A stretch of 64,000 nucleotides of DNA from Halolactibacillus halophilus (GTDB taxonomy: Bacteria > Bacillota > Bacilli > Bacillales > Amphibacillaceae), in assembly GCF_900115605.1 (NCBI RefSeq), contig NZ_FOXC01000009.1:1-64000 (forward strand), in the 5' to 3' direction. How positions within the stretch are numbered: position 1 is the first letter of the stretch; each line of letters opens with the position of its first letter. Shown one piece after another: positions 1 to 10,601 of this stretch. The translations under genes were made by a program, and so were the position numbers. The notes beneath the pieces were generated by a model, which did no database searches, was not told where the DNA came from, and saw nothing but the letters and a program-made list of their open reading frames with translations.

Positions 1-33
1 ACATTTAGGCAGAAATAAGGTGCTAGTGAGTTA

Positions 34-63
34 TTTAAGTGAGCAATCTCTGTCTCACTTAAA
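34..63. other. 10-bp perfect hairpin downstream of the ntp operon
   Basis: TTTAAGTGAG (34-43) and CTCACTTAAA (54-63) are perfect inverted copies around a 10-base loop. No U-tract follows on either strand, so this is not an obvious intrinsic terminator. It may be an operator or RNA structure belonging to a gene left of the window. Nothing else is recognisable in positions 1-136. Confidence 0.4.
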
Positions 64-136
64 ATCCCTTCACCAACACCAAATATTATACAACCTTTAA
101 TTTTCACAAATATGAAAACCCGTATCAAAAATAATA

Positions 137-164
137 TAAAAACACCACCTCTAACTAGAGGTGG
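137..164 (-). terminator. Rho-independent terminator of the ntp operon
   Basis: CCACCTCTA pairs with TAGAGGTGG. On the minus strand the hairpin begins 8 bases after the ntpD stop and is followed by a run of five T. It ends the nine-gene V-ATPase transcript. Confidence 0.85.
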
Positions 165-172
165 CGTTAAAC

Positions 173-802
173 TTATTGTCCCATATCTTTGACTTTCATA
201 ATCCGTGTAATGCTTGCACGTTCATCTTCTTCAAGTTTCATTTTAATATAGTGAATCGTTTCTTTAAGCTGAGGAATTTTTAAGTATTCCAAAGCATTTA
301 CACGACGGCGTGTCTTCTCAATTTCATCAGCCATTAATTGACACGTTTTTTCGATTTCAGAAAGCTTTAATAATTTAGGTAAAATAATGTTAATACGATC
401 AATTGAATCATCAAGTTCACTGTTTGAGTTTAGTAAACCGTATTGCATTTCTGATTCTTTGTCATCTTCATCAACAGTAAAGTTCATTTCTGGTACCATG
501 ACACTCATAATATTCTTTTCTTGAATATCAAGAGTGATTGATTTATCTGGTACCGCAAATAATTCTTCAATAAACGCTTCGTTTGTAAGTGATTTAGCGA
601 CAACAAAGGCTTCCATTGACTCTGTTAACTCTTTTTCTACTTCATCACGTAACGTATTATTTTTCCGAATCAATGTAATGAACTGTCGCATTAACTCATC
701 TTGTTTATCCTTTAAAAGCTTGTGACCTCGAGTTGATATCGCTAACCGGTCTTTTAAGTTGGAAAGCTCCATCCGTGTTGGCTTGACATTTAATCTAGCC
801 AT
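173..802 (-). CDS. ntpD: V-type ATPase subunit D (central shaft)
   Basis: Subunit D of the Na+/H+-translocating V-type ATPase, the long coiled-coil central shaft that couples the catalytic A3B3 head to the membrane rotor. The 209-residue product opens with the family motif around [13 protein letters not shown]. Heptad-like helices lie near residues 15-75 and 130-200, as expected for a shaft. The ATG follows a GGAGAGTGA site that forms the end of ntpB, leaving a 7-base gap, so the two genes are probably translationally coupled. It is the last gene of the operon and is followed at once by a terminator. Assignment rests on family sequence and operon position. Confidence 0.95.
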   Translation of the reverse strand: MARLNVKPTRMELSNLKDRLAISTRGHKLLKDKQDELMRQFITLIRKNNTLRDEVEKELTESMEAFVVAKSLTNEAFIEELFAVPDKSITLDIQEKNIMSVMVPEMNFTVDEDDKESEMQYGLLNSNSELDDSIDRINIILPKLLKLSEIEKTCQLMADEIEKTRRRVNALEYLKIPQLKETIHYIKMKLEEDERASITRIMKVKDMGQ

Positions 803-809
803 AGGTCAA

Positions 810-2186
810 TCACTCTCCTTCCGGCATAAACTCTTCGATCAGTTCACTACTAATACGTTTAAGCTCAGTACGAGGTAAGATTGAGAGTAATTCCCATCCT
901 AATGTTAAGGTATCCTCAATTGAACGGTTCGTATAGAACCCTTGATTAATATATTCTGCTTCAAAGCGCTTCGTAAATTCTACGTAGAGTTTATCTGTAT
1001 CAGATAACGCTGATTCACCAAGAACCACCGCCAATTCTTTCGCCTCAATACCTTTAGCATAAGCTGCGAATAACTGGTTCATTGTCGGTGCGTGGTCTTT
1101 ACGTGTTTTACCTTCACCTGTACCTTTATCTTTTAGACGTGAAAGTGATGGTAACACGTTAATTGGTGGCTTAAGACCTTGCTTGTCTAAGTCACGGCTT
1201 AGAATAATCTGTCCTTCGGTAATATAACCGGTAAGGTCAGGAATTGGGTGCGTAATATCATCTTCCGGCATAGAAAGAATAGGAATCTGCGTTACTGATC
1301 CTTTCTTACCAACAAGACGTCCGGCACGCTCATACAGGGTTGATAGGTTAGTATAAAGATAACCTGGGTAACCACGACGACCTGGTACCTCACGACGTGC
1401 AGCTGAAATTTCACGGAGAGCTTCACAATAGTAAGTCATATCCGTCATAATAACAAGTACGTGCATGTCTTTTTCAAACGCCAAATATTCAGCGGTTGTT
1501 AGAGCCATTTTTGGTGTCGCAATCCGTTCGATGGCAGGGTCATTCGCTAAGTTAATAAACATAACTGAACGGTCAATCGCACCTGTTTTTCGGAAATCTT
1601 CCATGAAGAATTCAGCTTCATCAAAGGTGATACCCATAGCCGCAAATACAACGGCGAATTTCTCGTCGCTATTAAGAACCGATGCTTGACGCGCAATCTG
1701 TGCCGCTAATTCTTTGTGGGGTAAACCTGAACCTGAAAATACCGGTAGTTTTTGTCCACGTACGAGTGTATTTAAATGGTCAATCGCAGAAATACCTGTT
1801 TGAATAAATTCATCGGGATAGTCTCGCGCGATTGGGTTAATTGCTTGACCATTTACATCTAAGCTTGTTTCTGGAATAATGTCTGGACCGTCATCCATCG
1901 GTTCACCTAACCCGTTGAATACACGACCAACCATGTCTTCAGATACATCAATAGATAATGGCTTTCCACGGAAGCGTACTTTTGTATCTTTAATGTTGAT
2001 CCCACTTGGCCCTTCAAAAATCTGAACCATCGCTTTATCACCATCAACTTCAAGTACTTGTCCGTGACGGATTTCGCCTGTTTGTAGTTGGACTTCGACT
2101 AATTCGTCAAATTTAACGCCTTCTACACCTTCTACGGCCATCAGAGGTCCAACGACTTCGCTAACTGTTTTATATTCCTTAAGCAT
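810..2186 (-). CDS. ntpB: V-type ATPase subunit B
   Basis: Non-catalytic nucleotide-site subunit B of the V1 head, 458 residues, the usual length for the Enterococcus hirae type. The protein carries the beta-barrel N domain (about 1-75), an alpha/beta core with the [17 protein letters not shown] region where catalytic subunits have a P-loop, and the arginine-rich stretch [20 protein letters not shown]. The ATG lies 8 bases inside the 3' end of ntpA, and its GGAGGT site is within ntpA coding sequence, a sign of translational coupling. Strongly supported by similarity and by its place between A and D. Confidence 0.97.
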   Translation of the reverse strand: MLKEYKTVSEVVGPLMAVEGVEGVKFDELVEVQLQTGEIRHGQVLEVDGDKAMVQIFEGPSGINIKDTKVRFRGKPLSIDVSEDMVGRVFNGLGEPMDDGPDIIPETSLDVNGQAINPIARDYPDEFIQTGISAIDHLNTLVRGQKLPVFSGSGLPHKELAAQIARQASVLNSDEKFAVVFAAMGITFDEAEFFMEDFRKTGAIDRSVMFINLANDPAIERIATPKMALTTAEYLAFEKDMHVLVIMTDMTYYCEALREISAARREVPGRRGYPGYLYTNLSTLYERAGRLVGKKGSVTQIPILSMPEDDITHPIPDLTGYITEGQIILSRDLDKQGLKPPINVLPSLSRLKDKGTGEGKTRKDHAPTMNQLFAAYAKGIEAKELAVVLGESALSDTDKLYVEFTKRFEAEYINQGFYTNRSIEDTLTLGWELLSILPRTELKRISSELIEEFMPEGE

Positions 2187-3963
2187 TTTGCGTCATACCT
2201 CCTTCAGCAACAATGTTGTGAATTATTTCTTTTGCTTCGTCTTTAAGCGCACGAATTTGTTCAACATTATCTTCAGAGATAAATTTCGCGCGGGCAATCT
2301 TATCACGTAAGTCCGATGTACCTTCAAGGATTTCTTTGTAATAAGCGCCTAGACGCATAGCTTCACGTGCTTCTTCCTCAAATGAAAGAATCAAATCAAG
2401 CATATAGTATTGCTTTGTTCGTGATGTAAATGTATCAACATCATCAAACGCGTTCTGTTGGAGATAATCCTCACGTAATTGTTGAGCTATAACCATCGTT
2501 AGACGGTCTTTCTCAGACAGTGATTCAATACCAACAAGACGCACAATCTCTTGTAGTTCGGATTCTTCTTGTAAGATGTTCATTGAGTGCTGAACCATCT
2601 CTGCCCAATTTGTTTCTAACTCTTGGTCCATAAATTTACCAACATCATCTAAGTAAAGAGAATAAGATGTTAACCAGTTAACTGATGGGAAGTGTCGTTT
2701 TTGTGCAAGTGATGAATCAAGTGCCCAGAAAATCTTAACAACCCGAAGTGTGTTCTGGGTAACAGGCTCTGATGTATCCCCACCTGGAGGTGATACGGCA
2801 CCAATTGCCGTGATACTACCTTCACGCTCTTCAGAACCAACCGTCACAATACGTCCAGCACGTTCATAATACTCAGCAATACGGCTACCAAGGTAAGCTG
2901 GGTAACCTTCATCACCAGGCATCTCTTCAAGACGACCTGACATCTCACGCAGAGCTTCCGCCCATCGCGAAGTTGAATCGGCCATGATTGCAACACTGTA
3001 ACCCATATCACGGAAGTATTCTGCAATTGTAATACCGGTATAAATTGACGCTTCACGCGCCGCTACTGGCATGTTTGATGTATTAGCGATAAGGATCGTA
3101 CGTTCCATCAGTGATTCCCCTGTATTCGGGTCAACCAGTTCAGGGAATTCGTTAAGTACGTCGGTCATCTCATTACCACGTTCACCACAACCAACATAAA
3201 CAACTAAGTCGACATCACTAAATTTCGCAATCTGGTGTTGCACAACTGTTTTACCAGCACCAAATGGTCCTGGTACAGCTGCTGCCCCACCTTTTGTGAT
3301 TGGGAAGAAGGTGTCAATAACACGCTGTCCTGTTAACATTGGCTTATCAGGGTTTAACTTCTTCTTGAACGGGCGTCCACGACGTACTGGCCAGCGTTGT
3401 AGCATGGTTACGTCTGTTTCACCGTTGTCTGTTTCAACTTTAGCAACAACATCTTCAAGAGAGAATTCACCCGATTCAAGTGCCGTTAATTTACCTTTTA
3501 CCCCGTGTGGAATCATAACGCGGTGCTCAATAACTTTTGTTTCTTGAACCGTTCCAATGATATCACCCGGTTCTACCATGTCACCGACAGCCTTTGTTGC
3601 GTTAAACGCCCATTTATTTTGGCGGTCTAAGGCTTCAATATTAACCCCTCTAACTAAGAAGTTACTATCGGTTTGTGCTTTAAATGTATCGAGTGGACGC
3701 TGGATGCCGTCAAACATCTGCGACACAATCCCTGGTCCAAGTTCTACTGATAAGGCTTCTCCTGTTGTTTCAACAGGTTCGCCAGGTCCTACGCCTGAAG
3801 TTTCTTCATATACTTGGATTGAGGCAACATCATGACGCATTTCAATGATCTCACCAACCAATCTCATGTCCCCTACGTAACAAAGGTCTTGGATATTCGC
3901 ATGTTCCATACCTTTTGCCATTACTAAAGGACCAGAAACTTTAACAATTGTTCCTTTCTTCAA
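2179..3963 (-). CDS. ntpA: V-type ATPase catalytic subunit A
   Basis: Catalytic, ATP-hydrolysing subunit A of the V1 head. The 594 residues include the V/A-type insertion after the N-terminal barrel (about 110-190), the P-loop GPFGAGKT near residue 233, and [11 protein letters not shown] with the catalytic glutamate near 260. No intein is present; the P-loop, where VMA inteins sit in other organisms, is uninterrupted. The start is a TTG at 3963 preceded by GGGAGGGG at proper spacing; no in-frame ATG fits the family N terminus better. The 3' end overlaps ntpB by 8 bases. Confidence 0.97.
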   Translation of the reverse strand: MKKGTIVKVSGPLVMAKGMEHANIQDLCYVGDMRLVGEIIEMRHDVASIQVYEETSGVGPGEPVETTGEALSVELGPGIVSQMFDGIQRPLDTFKAQTDSNFLVRGVNIEALDRQNKWAFNATKAVGDMVEPGDIIGTVQETKVIEHRVMIPHGVKGKLTALESGEFSLEDVVAKVETDNGETDVTMLQRWPVRRGRPFKKKLNPDKPMLTGQRVIDTFFPITKGGAAAVPGPFGAGKTVVQHQIAKFSDVDLVVYVGCGERGNEMTDVLNEFPELVDPNTGESLMERTILIANTSNMPVAAREASIYTGITIAEYFRDMGYSVAIMADSTSRWAEALREMSGRLEEMPGDEGYPAYLGSRIAEYYERAGRIVTVGSEEREGSITAIGAVSPPGGDTSEPVTQNTLRVVKIFWALDSSLAQKRHFPSVNWLTSYSLYLDDVGKFMDQELETNWAEMVQHSMNILQEESELQEIVRLVGIESLSEKDRLTMVIAQQLREDYLQQNAFDDVDTFTSRTKQYYMLDLILSFEEEAREAMRLGAYYKEILEGTSDLRDKIARAKFISEDNVEQIRALKDEAKEIIHNIVAEGGMTQNA

Positions 3964-3980
3964 ATAAGTCCCCTCCCAAA

Positions 3981-4292
3981 TTATAAGATGTTCTGTCCAA
4001 CGGCTTTTTCCATGTTCTTTTGAATACGGGACTTACCAATATTCAGTGATCCCTTATGGTTCGGGATTAGGATAATTGCGGGTTGAACTTCTGCATCGTA
4101 ACGTTTTATTGTATCCGGAATTTCCTTCGCCATTGCTTCTGTTAAGTAAATCACCCCATAGTTTTCTTCAGCAAGACGGTCAATCGTCTCACGGGCAACA
4201 CGAGGTGTACTAGAAGCAAACACATCAAATCCTAAGATTTTAAAAGGTAAGACCGAATCTTTGTCTCCAACTACTGCAATTTTATGGGCCAT
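3981..4292 (-). CDS. ntpG: V-type ATPase subunit F (E. hirae NtpG)
   Basis: Small subunit F that binds the central shaft of the V-type ATPase. The frame is open for 20 codons further upstream, but the family N terminus is [21 protein letters not shown] and a good AGAAAGGA site precedes that ATG. I therefore start at 4292, giving 103 residues. The Rossmann-like fold is suggested by the alternating hydrophobic strands around VVGD and [10 protein letters not shown]. The start overlaps the end of ntpC by 11 bases. In E. hirae this position between C and A is named ntpG. Confidence 0.93.
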   Translation of the reverse strand: MAHKIAVVGDKDSVLPFKILGFDVFASSTPRVARETIDRLAEENYGVIYLTEAMAKEIPDTIKRYDAEVQPAIILIPNHKGSLNIGKSRIQKNMEKAVGQNIL

Positions 4293-5289
4293 AAATCGGT
4301 CGCATCCTTTCTCTAATAATACCTTCATCAATTTGATTGTCTTTACCAACAAGAATAAGTCGGAGATTAGCTACTTCTTTTTCAACGAAGAATAAGAAAG
4401 CAATCACCGGCATTGGGCCAAAGGCTTGGAATGTTGCTTCTTCCATTAATTCATCTACTGTTTCATCAATCACTTTATCTAATACCATTGGATCTAAATC
4501 ATCTTTTTGATCATTAACAACCGCTGCTAGTCGAGCGGCATAAGGTTTACCAAGGTAGAGTTCATTAAGGACATGAACAGCACCTTGTTCACTTGCATCA
4601 ATGATTGCTTTTTTGGATATCGAACCTGAACTAGATAAAACGGTATGAAGGAATGAACGAGATTTGTTTTGATGCAGACTTCTTACCACCGTAGATAAGT
4701 TATCCAAATCAATTAAAACATCGGCCATTTGGCTGATGGTTGGATTGTTTAAACGATCAGTAATTTTACGCATATGCTTATAGAAGTAAGTGTCCATAAA
4801 GACATCCGCTGCTTCTAGTCGGCCATATGTTTCATGATCTTCAATCGCAAGCCTCACACCTTCAACCATGACAGGGTTTAACTCATCAGATTGACGGGCA
4901 TTCACCAGCTGGCGCAGGGCCGAAATGGGATGTTTGCCAATCGGAATGAGTAAGTGATCTAATTCAAGGCCAGTAAAGCGTTGCTTTAATAGCACTTTTA
5001 AATTGTGATAGCTATAACGAAGTGAGAAGATCTGAATCACCTCGGAATCTGGTGTCACTTCATAGAGCTCATCATAAATGTTTTTAACGCGTTGCATTAG
5101 AAATTCGTCAAAATTCTTATTTTCTAGAACATCGTGTTCATCAAATAAATAGTCAGTACTTTTTAGTACTTCCAGTGCCTCGCGTAAGTCCTCTGCCCGC
5201 AATAATTTTTCATAATCATCACGCAAGAGTAATTTTGTTTCATACACGCGAAGCAGTGTATTGACGCCTTTATATTGAGTGTCCTGCAT
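4282..5289 (-). CDS. ntpC: V-type ATPase subunit C (d/AC39 type)
   Basis: Subunit C (AC39/d family), the funnel-shaped adaptor that seats the central shaft on the proteolipid ring. The 335-residue, mostly helical product begins [21 protein letters not shown] after a GGGGGGAG site. The family signature [13 protein letters not shown] lies near residues 92-104. It sits between ntpE and ntpG as in E. hirae, and its last codons overlap the ntpG start by 11 bases. Confidence 0.95.
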   Translation of the reverse strand: MQDTQYKGVNTLLRVYETKLLLRDDYEKLLRAEDLREALEVLKSTDYLFDEHDVLENKNFDEFLMQRVKNIYDELYEVTPDSEVIQIFSLRYSYHNLKVLLKQRFTGLELDHLLIPIGKHPISALRQLVNARQSDELNPVMVEGVRLAIEDHETYGRLEAADVFMDTYFYKHMRKITDRLNNPTISQMADVLIDLDNLSTVVRSLHQNKSRSFLHTVLSSSGSISKKAIIDASEQGAVHVLNELYLGKPYAARLAAVVNDQKDDLDPMVLDKVIDETVDELMEEATFQAFGPMPVIAFLFFVEKEVANLRLILVGKDNQIDEGIIRERMRPIYGP

Positions 5290-5309
5290 TTATTCTCCCC
5301 CCTTATTCA

Positions 5310-5897
5310 TTAGTTTTTAAATGCTAAGGTTGCAAGTTGTGGAGAAAATTCTTTCTTCATTTCCTGAACAAGCACATCAAAACAGAAGTTGTAATCAATC
5401 CCGCCTTCTTGCACGATAAAGCCAGCTTTACCTTGAATAGCCTCATCACTAGCAACGTTAATTGTCGGATAATCATTAAGGCTAGCTTTTACTTCTTCTG
5501 ATTGAAAAACAGCTACTGAGCGTGAGCCAGGAACGATTTGCCACTGTTTATCTTGGTCAAGTTGTGACAGGACACCTGATAAGAAATTCGCAAATGTTTG
5601 ATTGTCCCAATTCGCCATTTTTTCGGCAGCTTTATTGAAGACGTCATGTAACAAGGCTTGTTTCTTACCTAGGATAGCATTTCGTTTATTGTTCGCTAAT
5701 GTCTGCGCTTCGCGTTCATAGTCATTTTTCATTTGGTTTTCGATTTGTTCTTGTCGATTCTTTTGACTTTCCACAAGCTTTTGACGTTGTTCTTCAACTC
5801 GGTCATTAGCAACTTCTTCGTATTGCTCGATTTTCTTTTGTCCCTCTTCTTTGGTTTTAGCCAAAATTTGTGCGGACAAAGCTTGTAAATCTTTCAT
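5310..5897 (-). CDS. ntpE: V-type ATPase subunit E (peripheral stalk)
   Basis: Subunit E of the peripheral stalk, which pairs with the coiled-coil NtpF product and holds the head static. Residues 1-100 are a charged coiled coil rich in K, E and Q; the C-terminal half forms the globular alpha/beta domain. Two in-frame ATGs lie three codons apart. I chose the inner one (5897) because GAGAGG is directly abutted to the first ATG but 9 bases from the second. This gives 195 residues. Confidence 0.92.
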   Translation of the reverse strand: MKDLQALSAQILAKTKEEGQKKIEQYEEVANDRVEEQRQKLVESQKNRQEQIENQMKNDYEREAQTLANNKRNAILGKKQALLHDVFNKAAEKMANWDNQTFANFLSGVLSQLDQDKQWQIVPGSRSVAVFQSEEVKASLNDYPTINVASDEAIQGKAGFIVQEGGIDYNFCFDVLVQEMKKEFSPQLATLAFKN

Positions 5898-5926
5898 AGT
5901 CCCCATCCTCTCACTAATATTTTATC

Positions 5927-6418
<492 letters not shown>

Positions 6419-6422
6419 TTAC

Positions 6423-8387
6423 TTATGATTGTTTTTGATTTTTTAATTGAATATGTTTCTCAGCTGCTCTTAAAGGATTAAGGGCTTTACCGCCACCTTC
6501 ATAGAACTTGCCGAAGAACTCAACAAAGATTAAACGCGCACCGTGCACATATGAACTAAGGAACGTGAGCCCTAAGTTAACTGAATGCAGTACGATGAAT
6601 AAAATTGCCCCGATGGTAAAACGACCAACGCCTGGAATAAAGCCAATAATCATATTAAAAGCAAGGGCAATACTACCACTTGATACCCCTAAGGCCATCA
6701 AACGGGTGTAACTCACGATATCACCAATATAACCAGTAATACCATAAAGATTATAGACACCTAAACCGACACCAAGTGCTTTGTTTTCTGATCCAAGTGA
6801 TGAGGCTAAAATAATACCTAATGCACTGGCGACAGAAATAATCGCCCCGATGGTACCGAGAATTTCACTGTCTAAAATCATATTACCGAGTAATAGGAGA
6901 ATGATACCGGCAAAAATACCAATCCAACCAATGCCATCACTAAAGGCACCAAATTTATCTTTGTTTCTAAGTTTAAGGTAGGTGTTAATACCTAAACCAA
7001 AGAAAATTTGTACTAAACCAAAGATGACTGAAATAATTAAAATTGTAATAACATCATCGGTTGTCGATAACAAGACAATAGGCATGGCAGCCCCGAAGAA
7101 AGATCCATAAATTAATCCCCACAAAATCGTTGGGTAAGATAAGAGATGGAAGAAACGCATATTCTTCTTCATCGCTGGTTTAACTTCAGTGAATTTAAGA
7201 ACAACAAATGTCGCAAGCCATAACAATAGACCGTATCCCACGTCAGCAGCCATCATACCAAAGAATAGCAGATAAAACGGTGCTAAAAATGGTGTCGGGT
7301 CAATTTCATTGTACTTAGGTAAATTGTACATCGCTGTAATACTTTCAAATGGTGAGACGTAATCGTTGTTTTTTAAAACAACAGGTACATCATCGTACTC
7401 CTCTTCCTTAACATCGTTGACATAAAGGACGTATTCCTCTTCATTTAACACGCGTTTCAGAGCGGTTTCCATGTGAGGCACTTCCTCTTCTTCTAGCCAA
7501 CCTTCCATTATAAAGAGGTGCTTTTCATCAACTAAAAATAGTTTGCTACGTTCGCGTTGAAGTTTTGCTTCATAATACTCTTCTAAAAGCATTAATTGCC
7601 AAACTTCTGTCGACATTTTAGCTAACCGTTCTTTAATTGATTGTGATTCTTTCTGTAAAGCTTTTAACTCTTTATCAATGTCCTCTAATGCTAACCGAGG
7701 AGATTCTGTTAACTTTTCAGTAACAGGTTCAAAGTGCGCATCATTGAGTAGTGGTTTAATCGCTTCTTGGTCGCGACGGTCATAATAGACACTAACCCCT
7801 ATCTCATCTTGCGTTTGATACACTTCATTGACATAGAGTAAATCTGATGCTTCCAGCATGGTCATGTATGTATTTTGATCATGCTGAGGAATGATACCAA
7901 CACTACCTGTGACACGTTTCATTGAACGTAAATCATGTGCGCTTACATCGAGCTTTTTCCAATGCTTAAAGAAAGCTTCCTTGTCGTTTAATTCCTTTTT
8001 TCGTTCGGCAATTGTTTCCAATCGCTTGTCTAAATTAAGGACATCTTCCACAAGGGTTTTAGGTGAAAAAGTGAAAATCTCTTGTTCAAGTTCTTCCAAA
8101 GAGAATTCTTGTCTTTTTTCACGGAGCGTTTCTTTAAGTGGACGCTTTGGTAAATATGGCTGAACAAAGCTTAAAGCTGTCTGTACTTGATCAATTCTCG
8201 TCTCATACTTCTTAATAATGGTTTCTAAGTTATCGACTTCATATGGTGATACGTCGATATCACCTAAATCTGAAGAAGGTAAATCAACAACCTCGAAGCG
8301 TTGTAATGCTTGAATTGACTGCAGCAACTGATCTTTTTGTTCATGAAAAGATATGAGTGTTAGTTTTTTCATTTTAGCTATTGCCAT
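6423..8387 (-). CDS. ntpI: V-type ATPase subunit I (a subunit, ion channel stator)
   Basis: Stator subunit of the Vo sector that provides the ion half-channels. The 654 residues comprise a cytoplasmic coiled-coil arm (about 1-350) and a membrane domain with about eight helices (about 355-640). The essential arginine that meets the rotor glutamate is Arg562 in SYTRLMALG. The gene overlaps the 3' end of ntpF by 14 bases, so the two are coupled. Length and architecture are normal for the family. Confidence 0.96.
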   Translation of the reverse strand: MAIAKMKKLTLISFHEQKDQLLQSIQALQRFEVVDLPSSDLGDIDVSPYEVDNLETIIKKYETRIDQVQTALSFVQPYLPKRPLKETLREKRQEFSLEELEQEIFTFSPKTLVEDVLNLDKRLETIAERKKELNDKEAFFKHWKKLDVSAHDLRSMKRVTGSVGIIPQHDQNTYMTMLEASDLLYVNEVYQTQDEIGVSVYYDRRDQEAIKPLLNDAHFEPVTEKLTESPRLALEDIDKELKALQKESQSIKERLAKMSTEVWQLMLLEEYYEAKLQRERSKLFLVDEKHLFIMEGWLEEEEVPHMETALKRVLNEEEYVLYVNDVKEEEYDDVPVVLKNNDYVSPFESITAMYNLPKYNEIDPTPFLAPFYLLFFGMMAADVGYGLLLWLATFVVLKFTEVKPAMKKNMRFFHLLSYPTILWGLIYGSFFGAAMPIVLLSTTDDVITILIISVIFGLVQIFFGLGINTYLKLRNKDKFGAFSDGIGWIGIFAGIILLLLGNMILDSEILGTIGAIISVASALGIILASSLGSENKALGVGLGVYNLYGITGYIGDIVSYTRLMALGVSSGSIALAFNMIIGFIPGVGRFTIGAILFIVLHSVNLGLTFLSSYVHGARLIFVEFFGKFYEGGGKALNPLRAAEKHIQLKNQKQS

Positions 8388-8700
8388 ATGTCCTCATAAC
8401 CTCCTCAATGACCGCATCAACCAATTTGTCTTCTTTTTCTTTAAAATTCGATTCTAATTGGCTGACGGCTTGATCTTCTTCTTCTTTAATAGAAGCTTTT
8501 AACTTATCGAGCTTTTCTTCTTTCATTTTAGACTGTTCTTCTTTGAAAGTGTTGAGATCTTTTTCAACCTTTTCTTTCATTGATTGAATCGTCTCTTCTG
8601 TCTCTTGCTCCATATGTTTCAATTTGTCTTTGTATTCGCGTTCAAGCTCAATTGCTTCACGCTCAATTTGTTTGACTTGATCAATGGTATTTACACTCAT
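8374..8700 (-). CDS. ntpF: V-type ATPase peripheral-stalk coiled-coil subunit (E. hirae NtpF; G/H type)
   Basis: First gene of the operon; small all-helical partner of subunit E in the peripheral stalk. The 108 residues are almost entirely K/E/Q heptads. The frame extends upstream to a TTG, but that TTG is part of the TTGGAGGTG ribosome binding site, so I start at the ATG at 8700 (MSVNTIDQVKQIERE). Its place before ntpI matches E. hirae ntpF. Confidence 0.88.
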   Translation of the reverse strand: MSVNTIDQVKQIEREAIELEREYKDKLKHMEQETEETIQSMKEKVEKDLNTFKEEQSKMKEEKLDKLKASIKEEEDQAVSQLESNFKEKEDKLVDAVIEEVMRTYGNS

Positions 8701-8764
8701 TCTTTTATACACCTCCAATCATTCAGCAAGCTTTTAAAAAGTTTAAAAAGCTTCAAGCATTACT

Positions 8765-8793
8765 ATTATATCTATTAAATCGACTTCGTTCAA
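8765..8793 (-). promoter_or_regulatory. Sigma-A promoter of the ntp operon
   Basis: On the minus strand TTGAAC (8788-8793) and a perfect TATAAT (8765-8770) are separated by 17 bases, 65 bases upstream of the ntpF start. The rest of the 231-base gap to cvfB is AT-rich without further recognisable elements. Confidence 0.8.
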
Positions 8794-8931
8794 ATAATTT
8801 TGACTTAAATCGATGCGTGAACATATTCTAAAACTTAATATAATTAATAGGAAGAAGAAAAATAAAAATATTTTTCATAACGTGACTTAAGACCTAGAAT
8901 CAAGTTGTATAAACATCATTTTTTTGGAAAT

Positions 8932-9819
8932 TCATGATGGGTCACTCTTTGATTCTGTTAAAACAATTTTTGTATCTCCAATGATAATACGTCGGTCCTT
9001 GAGTAGTTTTCCTATTGCGCGCTTAAAGGCAGCTTTACTCATTTCAAATGTTTGACGAATAACTTCCGGATCTGTCTTACTTGTGTAAGGCATTTCACCG
9101 TCGTTTTGTTGCATATAAGTTAACAGTTTTTCTGCATCAACTTCTTGCGCCTCTTGTTTTCTTGGCAAGAGTGACATATTTAAGGTGCCATCTGGTTTGA
9201 CTTTAATCACGCGTCCTTCTATCCATTCACCAATTCTTGGTTCTCGTTTTCTTTCTGTATGGTGAATAAAGGCACGGTAACCATCATCAGTAATCGCGAC
9301 GGCTCCTTCTTTTCCGCTTCGGAATACCCGAGCACCCAAGTCTTGATTAAACAATGCATCCGTTGCCAAGTCCCAGTTACCTTCAAAGTCAGTTTCTGTC
9401 ACCGGATCGGCTAGAAGGCGATTGTTTTTATCGTGTTTTAAAGTGACATATAAGACATCACCAACTGTTGGCCAAGCTGACATAAACTCTGGTAAGTCGT
9501 CATTTGACACTAGCACGTGCTTAGATGTGCCAATATCAACAAAGACACCAAGTCCAGGTTTGACTTCTGTTACTTCTGCCCAGTCAAACACATCGGTTGT
9601 AACATGAGGGATTGTTGTTGTGGCAATCAGTTGTTTTTGTTTATCATGATACAGATAAACATCGACGGCATCTCCCTCAGTAAGTTTTGTGTCACCCGCT
9701 TCATTGGTATGAAGCAAGATTTCTAACGCCTCGTGGTCTGTATCTGTTAAAACATAGCCCGTGTCGATGACACGTTTGACCGTGAGTGTAACAATTTGTC
9801 CTGGTAAATAATTTTCCAT
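8932..9819 (-). CDS. cvfB: CvfB/YitL family S1-domain RNA-binding protein
   Basis: CvfB-type protein: tandem S1-like RNA-binding domains over about residues 1-215 and a C-terminal winged-helix domain (about 225-290, QTFEMSKAAFKRAIGKLLKDRRI). In Staphylococcus aureus CvfB influences virulence gene expression; in bacilli the role is poorly known. I start at the second methionine (MENYLPGQIVTLTV) because GGGAG lies 8 bases before it, whereas the upstream ATG lacks a site. This gives 295 residues. It is transcribed alone, divergently from yqxD. Confidence 0.9.
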   Translation of the reverse strand: MENYLPGQIVTLTVKRVIDTGYVLTDTDHEALEILLHTNEAGDTKLTEGDAVDVYLYHDKQKQLIATTTIPHVTTDVFDWAEVTEVKPGLGVFVDIGTSKHVLVSNDDLPEFMSAWPTVGDVLYVTLKHDKNNRLLADPVTETDFEGNWDLATDALFNQDLGARVFRSGKEGAVAITDDGYRAFIHHTERKREPRIGEWIEGRVIKVKPDGTLNMSLLPRKQEAQEVDAEKLLTYMQQNDGEMPYTSKTDPEVIRQTFEMSKAAFKRAIGKLLKDRRIIIGDTKIVLTESKSDPS

Positions 9820-9911
9820 TCGATTGACTCCCATCTTAATTGTATTTATAATTTAGGCACACAATACAATAACAACTTCTGTTATAGTACAATGAAAGGT
9901 GATGTTTTTAA

Positions 9912-10352
9912 TTGATTTATGTTGATGCTGATAGTTGTCCAGTCACAGATAAGGTCATCGACCTTGCATCAAAACAGGACTTACCTGTGACATTAGTAAA
10001 AAGTTATGCTCATTTCAGTTTAAAGCCCCTTAATGAGCGTGTCGACGTTGTATATGTTGATCAAGAGAAAGAAGCCAGTGATTACCGAATTATGCGTTTA
10101 ATCAAACCTAATGACGTTTTAATCACCGCTGACTATGGTCTTGCATCCTTAGCTTTAGCAAAGACGCCTCACATTATCCATCCTAGAGGCACACTCTACA
10201 AGAAAGATACGATGGATCAATTACTTCAGTCCCGCTACCTTTCAAGTCAAGTAAGAAAAGCCGGCGGCCGTATGAAAGGACCAAAAGCCTTTACTGAAAG
10301 TGATCGGGCACAGTTTATTGATCGTTTCAATCATTTACTCAGCCGGCTTTGA
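9912..10352 (+). CDS. yqxD: YaiI/YqxD family (DUF188) protein
   Basis: Conserved DUF188 protein of 146 residues, possibly a PIN-like nuclease fold given the conserved acidic residues in YVDADSCPVT at the N terminus and ITADYGLA in the middle. The biochemical role is not established. The start is a TTG (9912) behind AAAGGTGAT; no ATG is available upstream in frame. The last 18 bases overlap, tail to tail, with the 51-residue gene on the other strand. Confidence 0.88.
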   Translation: MIYVDADSCPVTDKVIDLASKQDLPVTLVKSYAHFSLKPLNERVDVVYVDQEKEASDYRIMRLIKPNDVLITADYGLASLALAKTPHIIHPRGTLYKKDTMDQLLQSRYLSSQVRKAGGRMKGPKAFTESDRAQFIDRFNHLLSRL

Positions 10353-10490
10353 CTCATCTGTTTCTGGCGCTTTTTCGGCTAGGCCACTTAAAACCCAACG
10401 GTTTGCCGTTTTATCATTGATTTCATATACTTTCCCTAACCTTAATAACTCAGACTTATATTGAGATTGAACCAGCATTTTTACTTTCAT
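10335..10490 (-). CDS. Small hypothetical protein (51 aa), phage-protein-like
   Basis: Start chosen at the ATG (10490) 8 bases behind GGAGG; upstream ATGs in frame lack a site. The product MKVKMLVQSQYKSELLRLGK... is one compact domain resembling small phage structural-cluster proteins of the pattern MKVKxLVxxxYxGxLxxxGxVYEI, ending in an acidic tail. It stands alone here without other phage genes. Function unknown. It converges on yqxD with an 18-base overlap. The good ribosome binding site and a protein-like composition support it as real, but it may be a relic. Confidence 0.6.
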   Translation of the reverse strand: MKVKMLVQSQYKSELLRLGKVYEINDKTANRWVLSGLAEKAPETDESKPAE

Positions 10491-10508
10491 TTCATAAACC
10501 TCCATTAA

Positions 10509-10540
10509 AAAAATGGTTAACATAGACCTATACCATTTTT
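10509..10540. terminator. Bidirectional terminator-like hairpin before the 51-aa gene
   Basis: AAAAATGGT (10509-10517) pairs with ACCATTTTT (10532-10540). It has a T-run on both strands. On the plus strand it could end yqxD transcription. On the minus strand it sits in the leader of the 51-residue gene with its T7 run just before the ribosome binding site, which would resemble an attenuator. Confidence 0.5.
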
Positions 10541-10556
10541 CGGTTGTATTTAAACA

Positions 10557-10583
10557 TGAAAAAAAGAGGTGAAAACCACCTCT
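10557..10583 (-). terminator. Terminator of ilvA
   Basis: AGAGGTG and CACCTCT form a stem around a short A-rich loop. On the minus strand a run of seven T follows. It lies 18 bases after the ilvA stop. Confidence 0.85.
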
Positions 10584-10601
10584 CTTACGTATTATAGCAC
10601 A

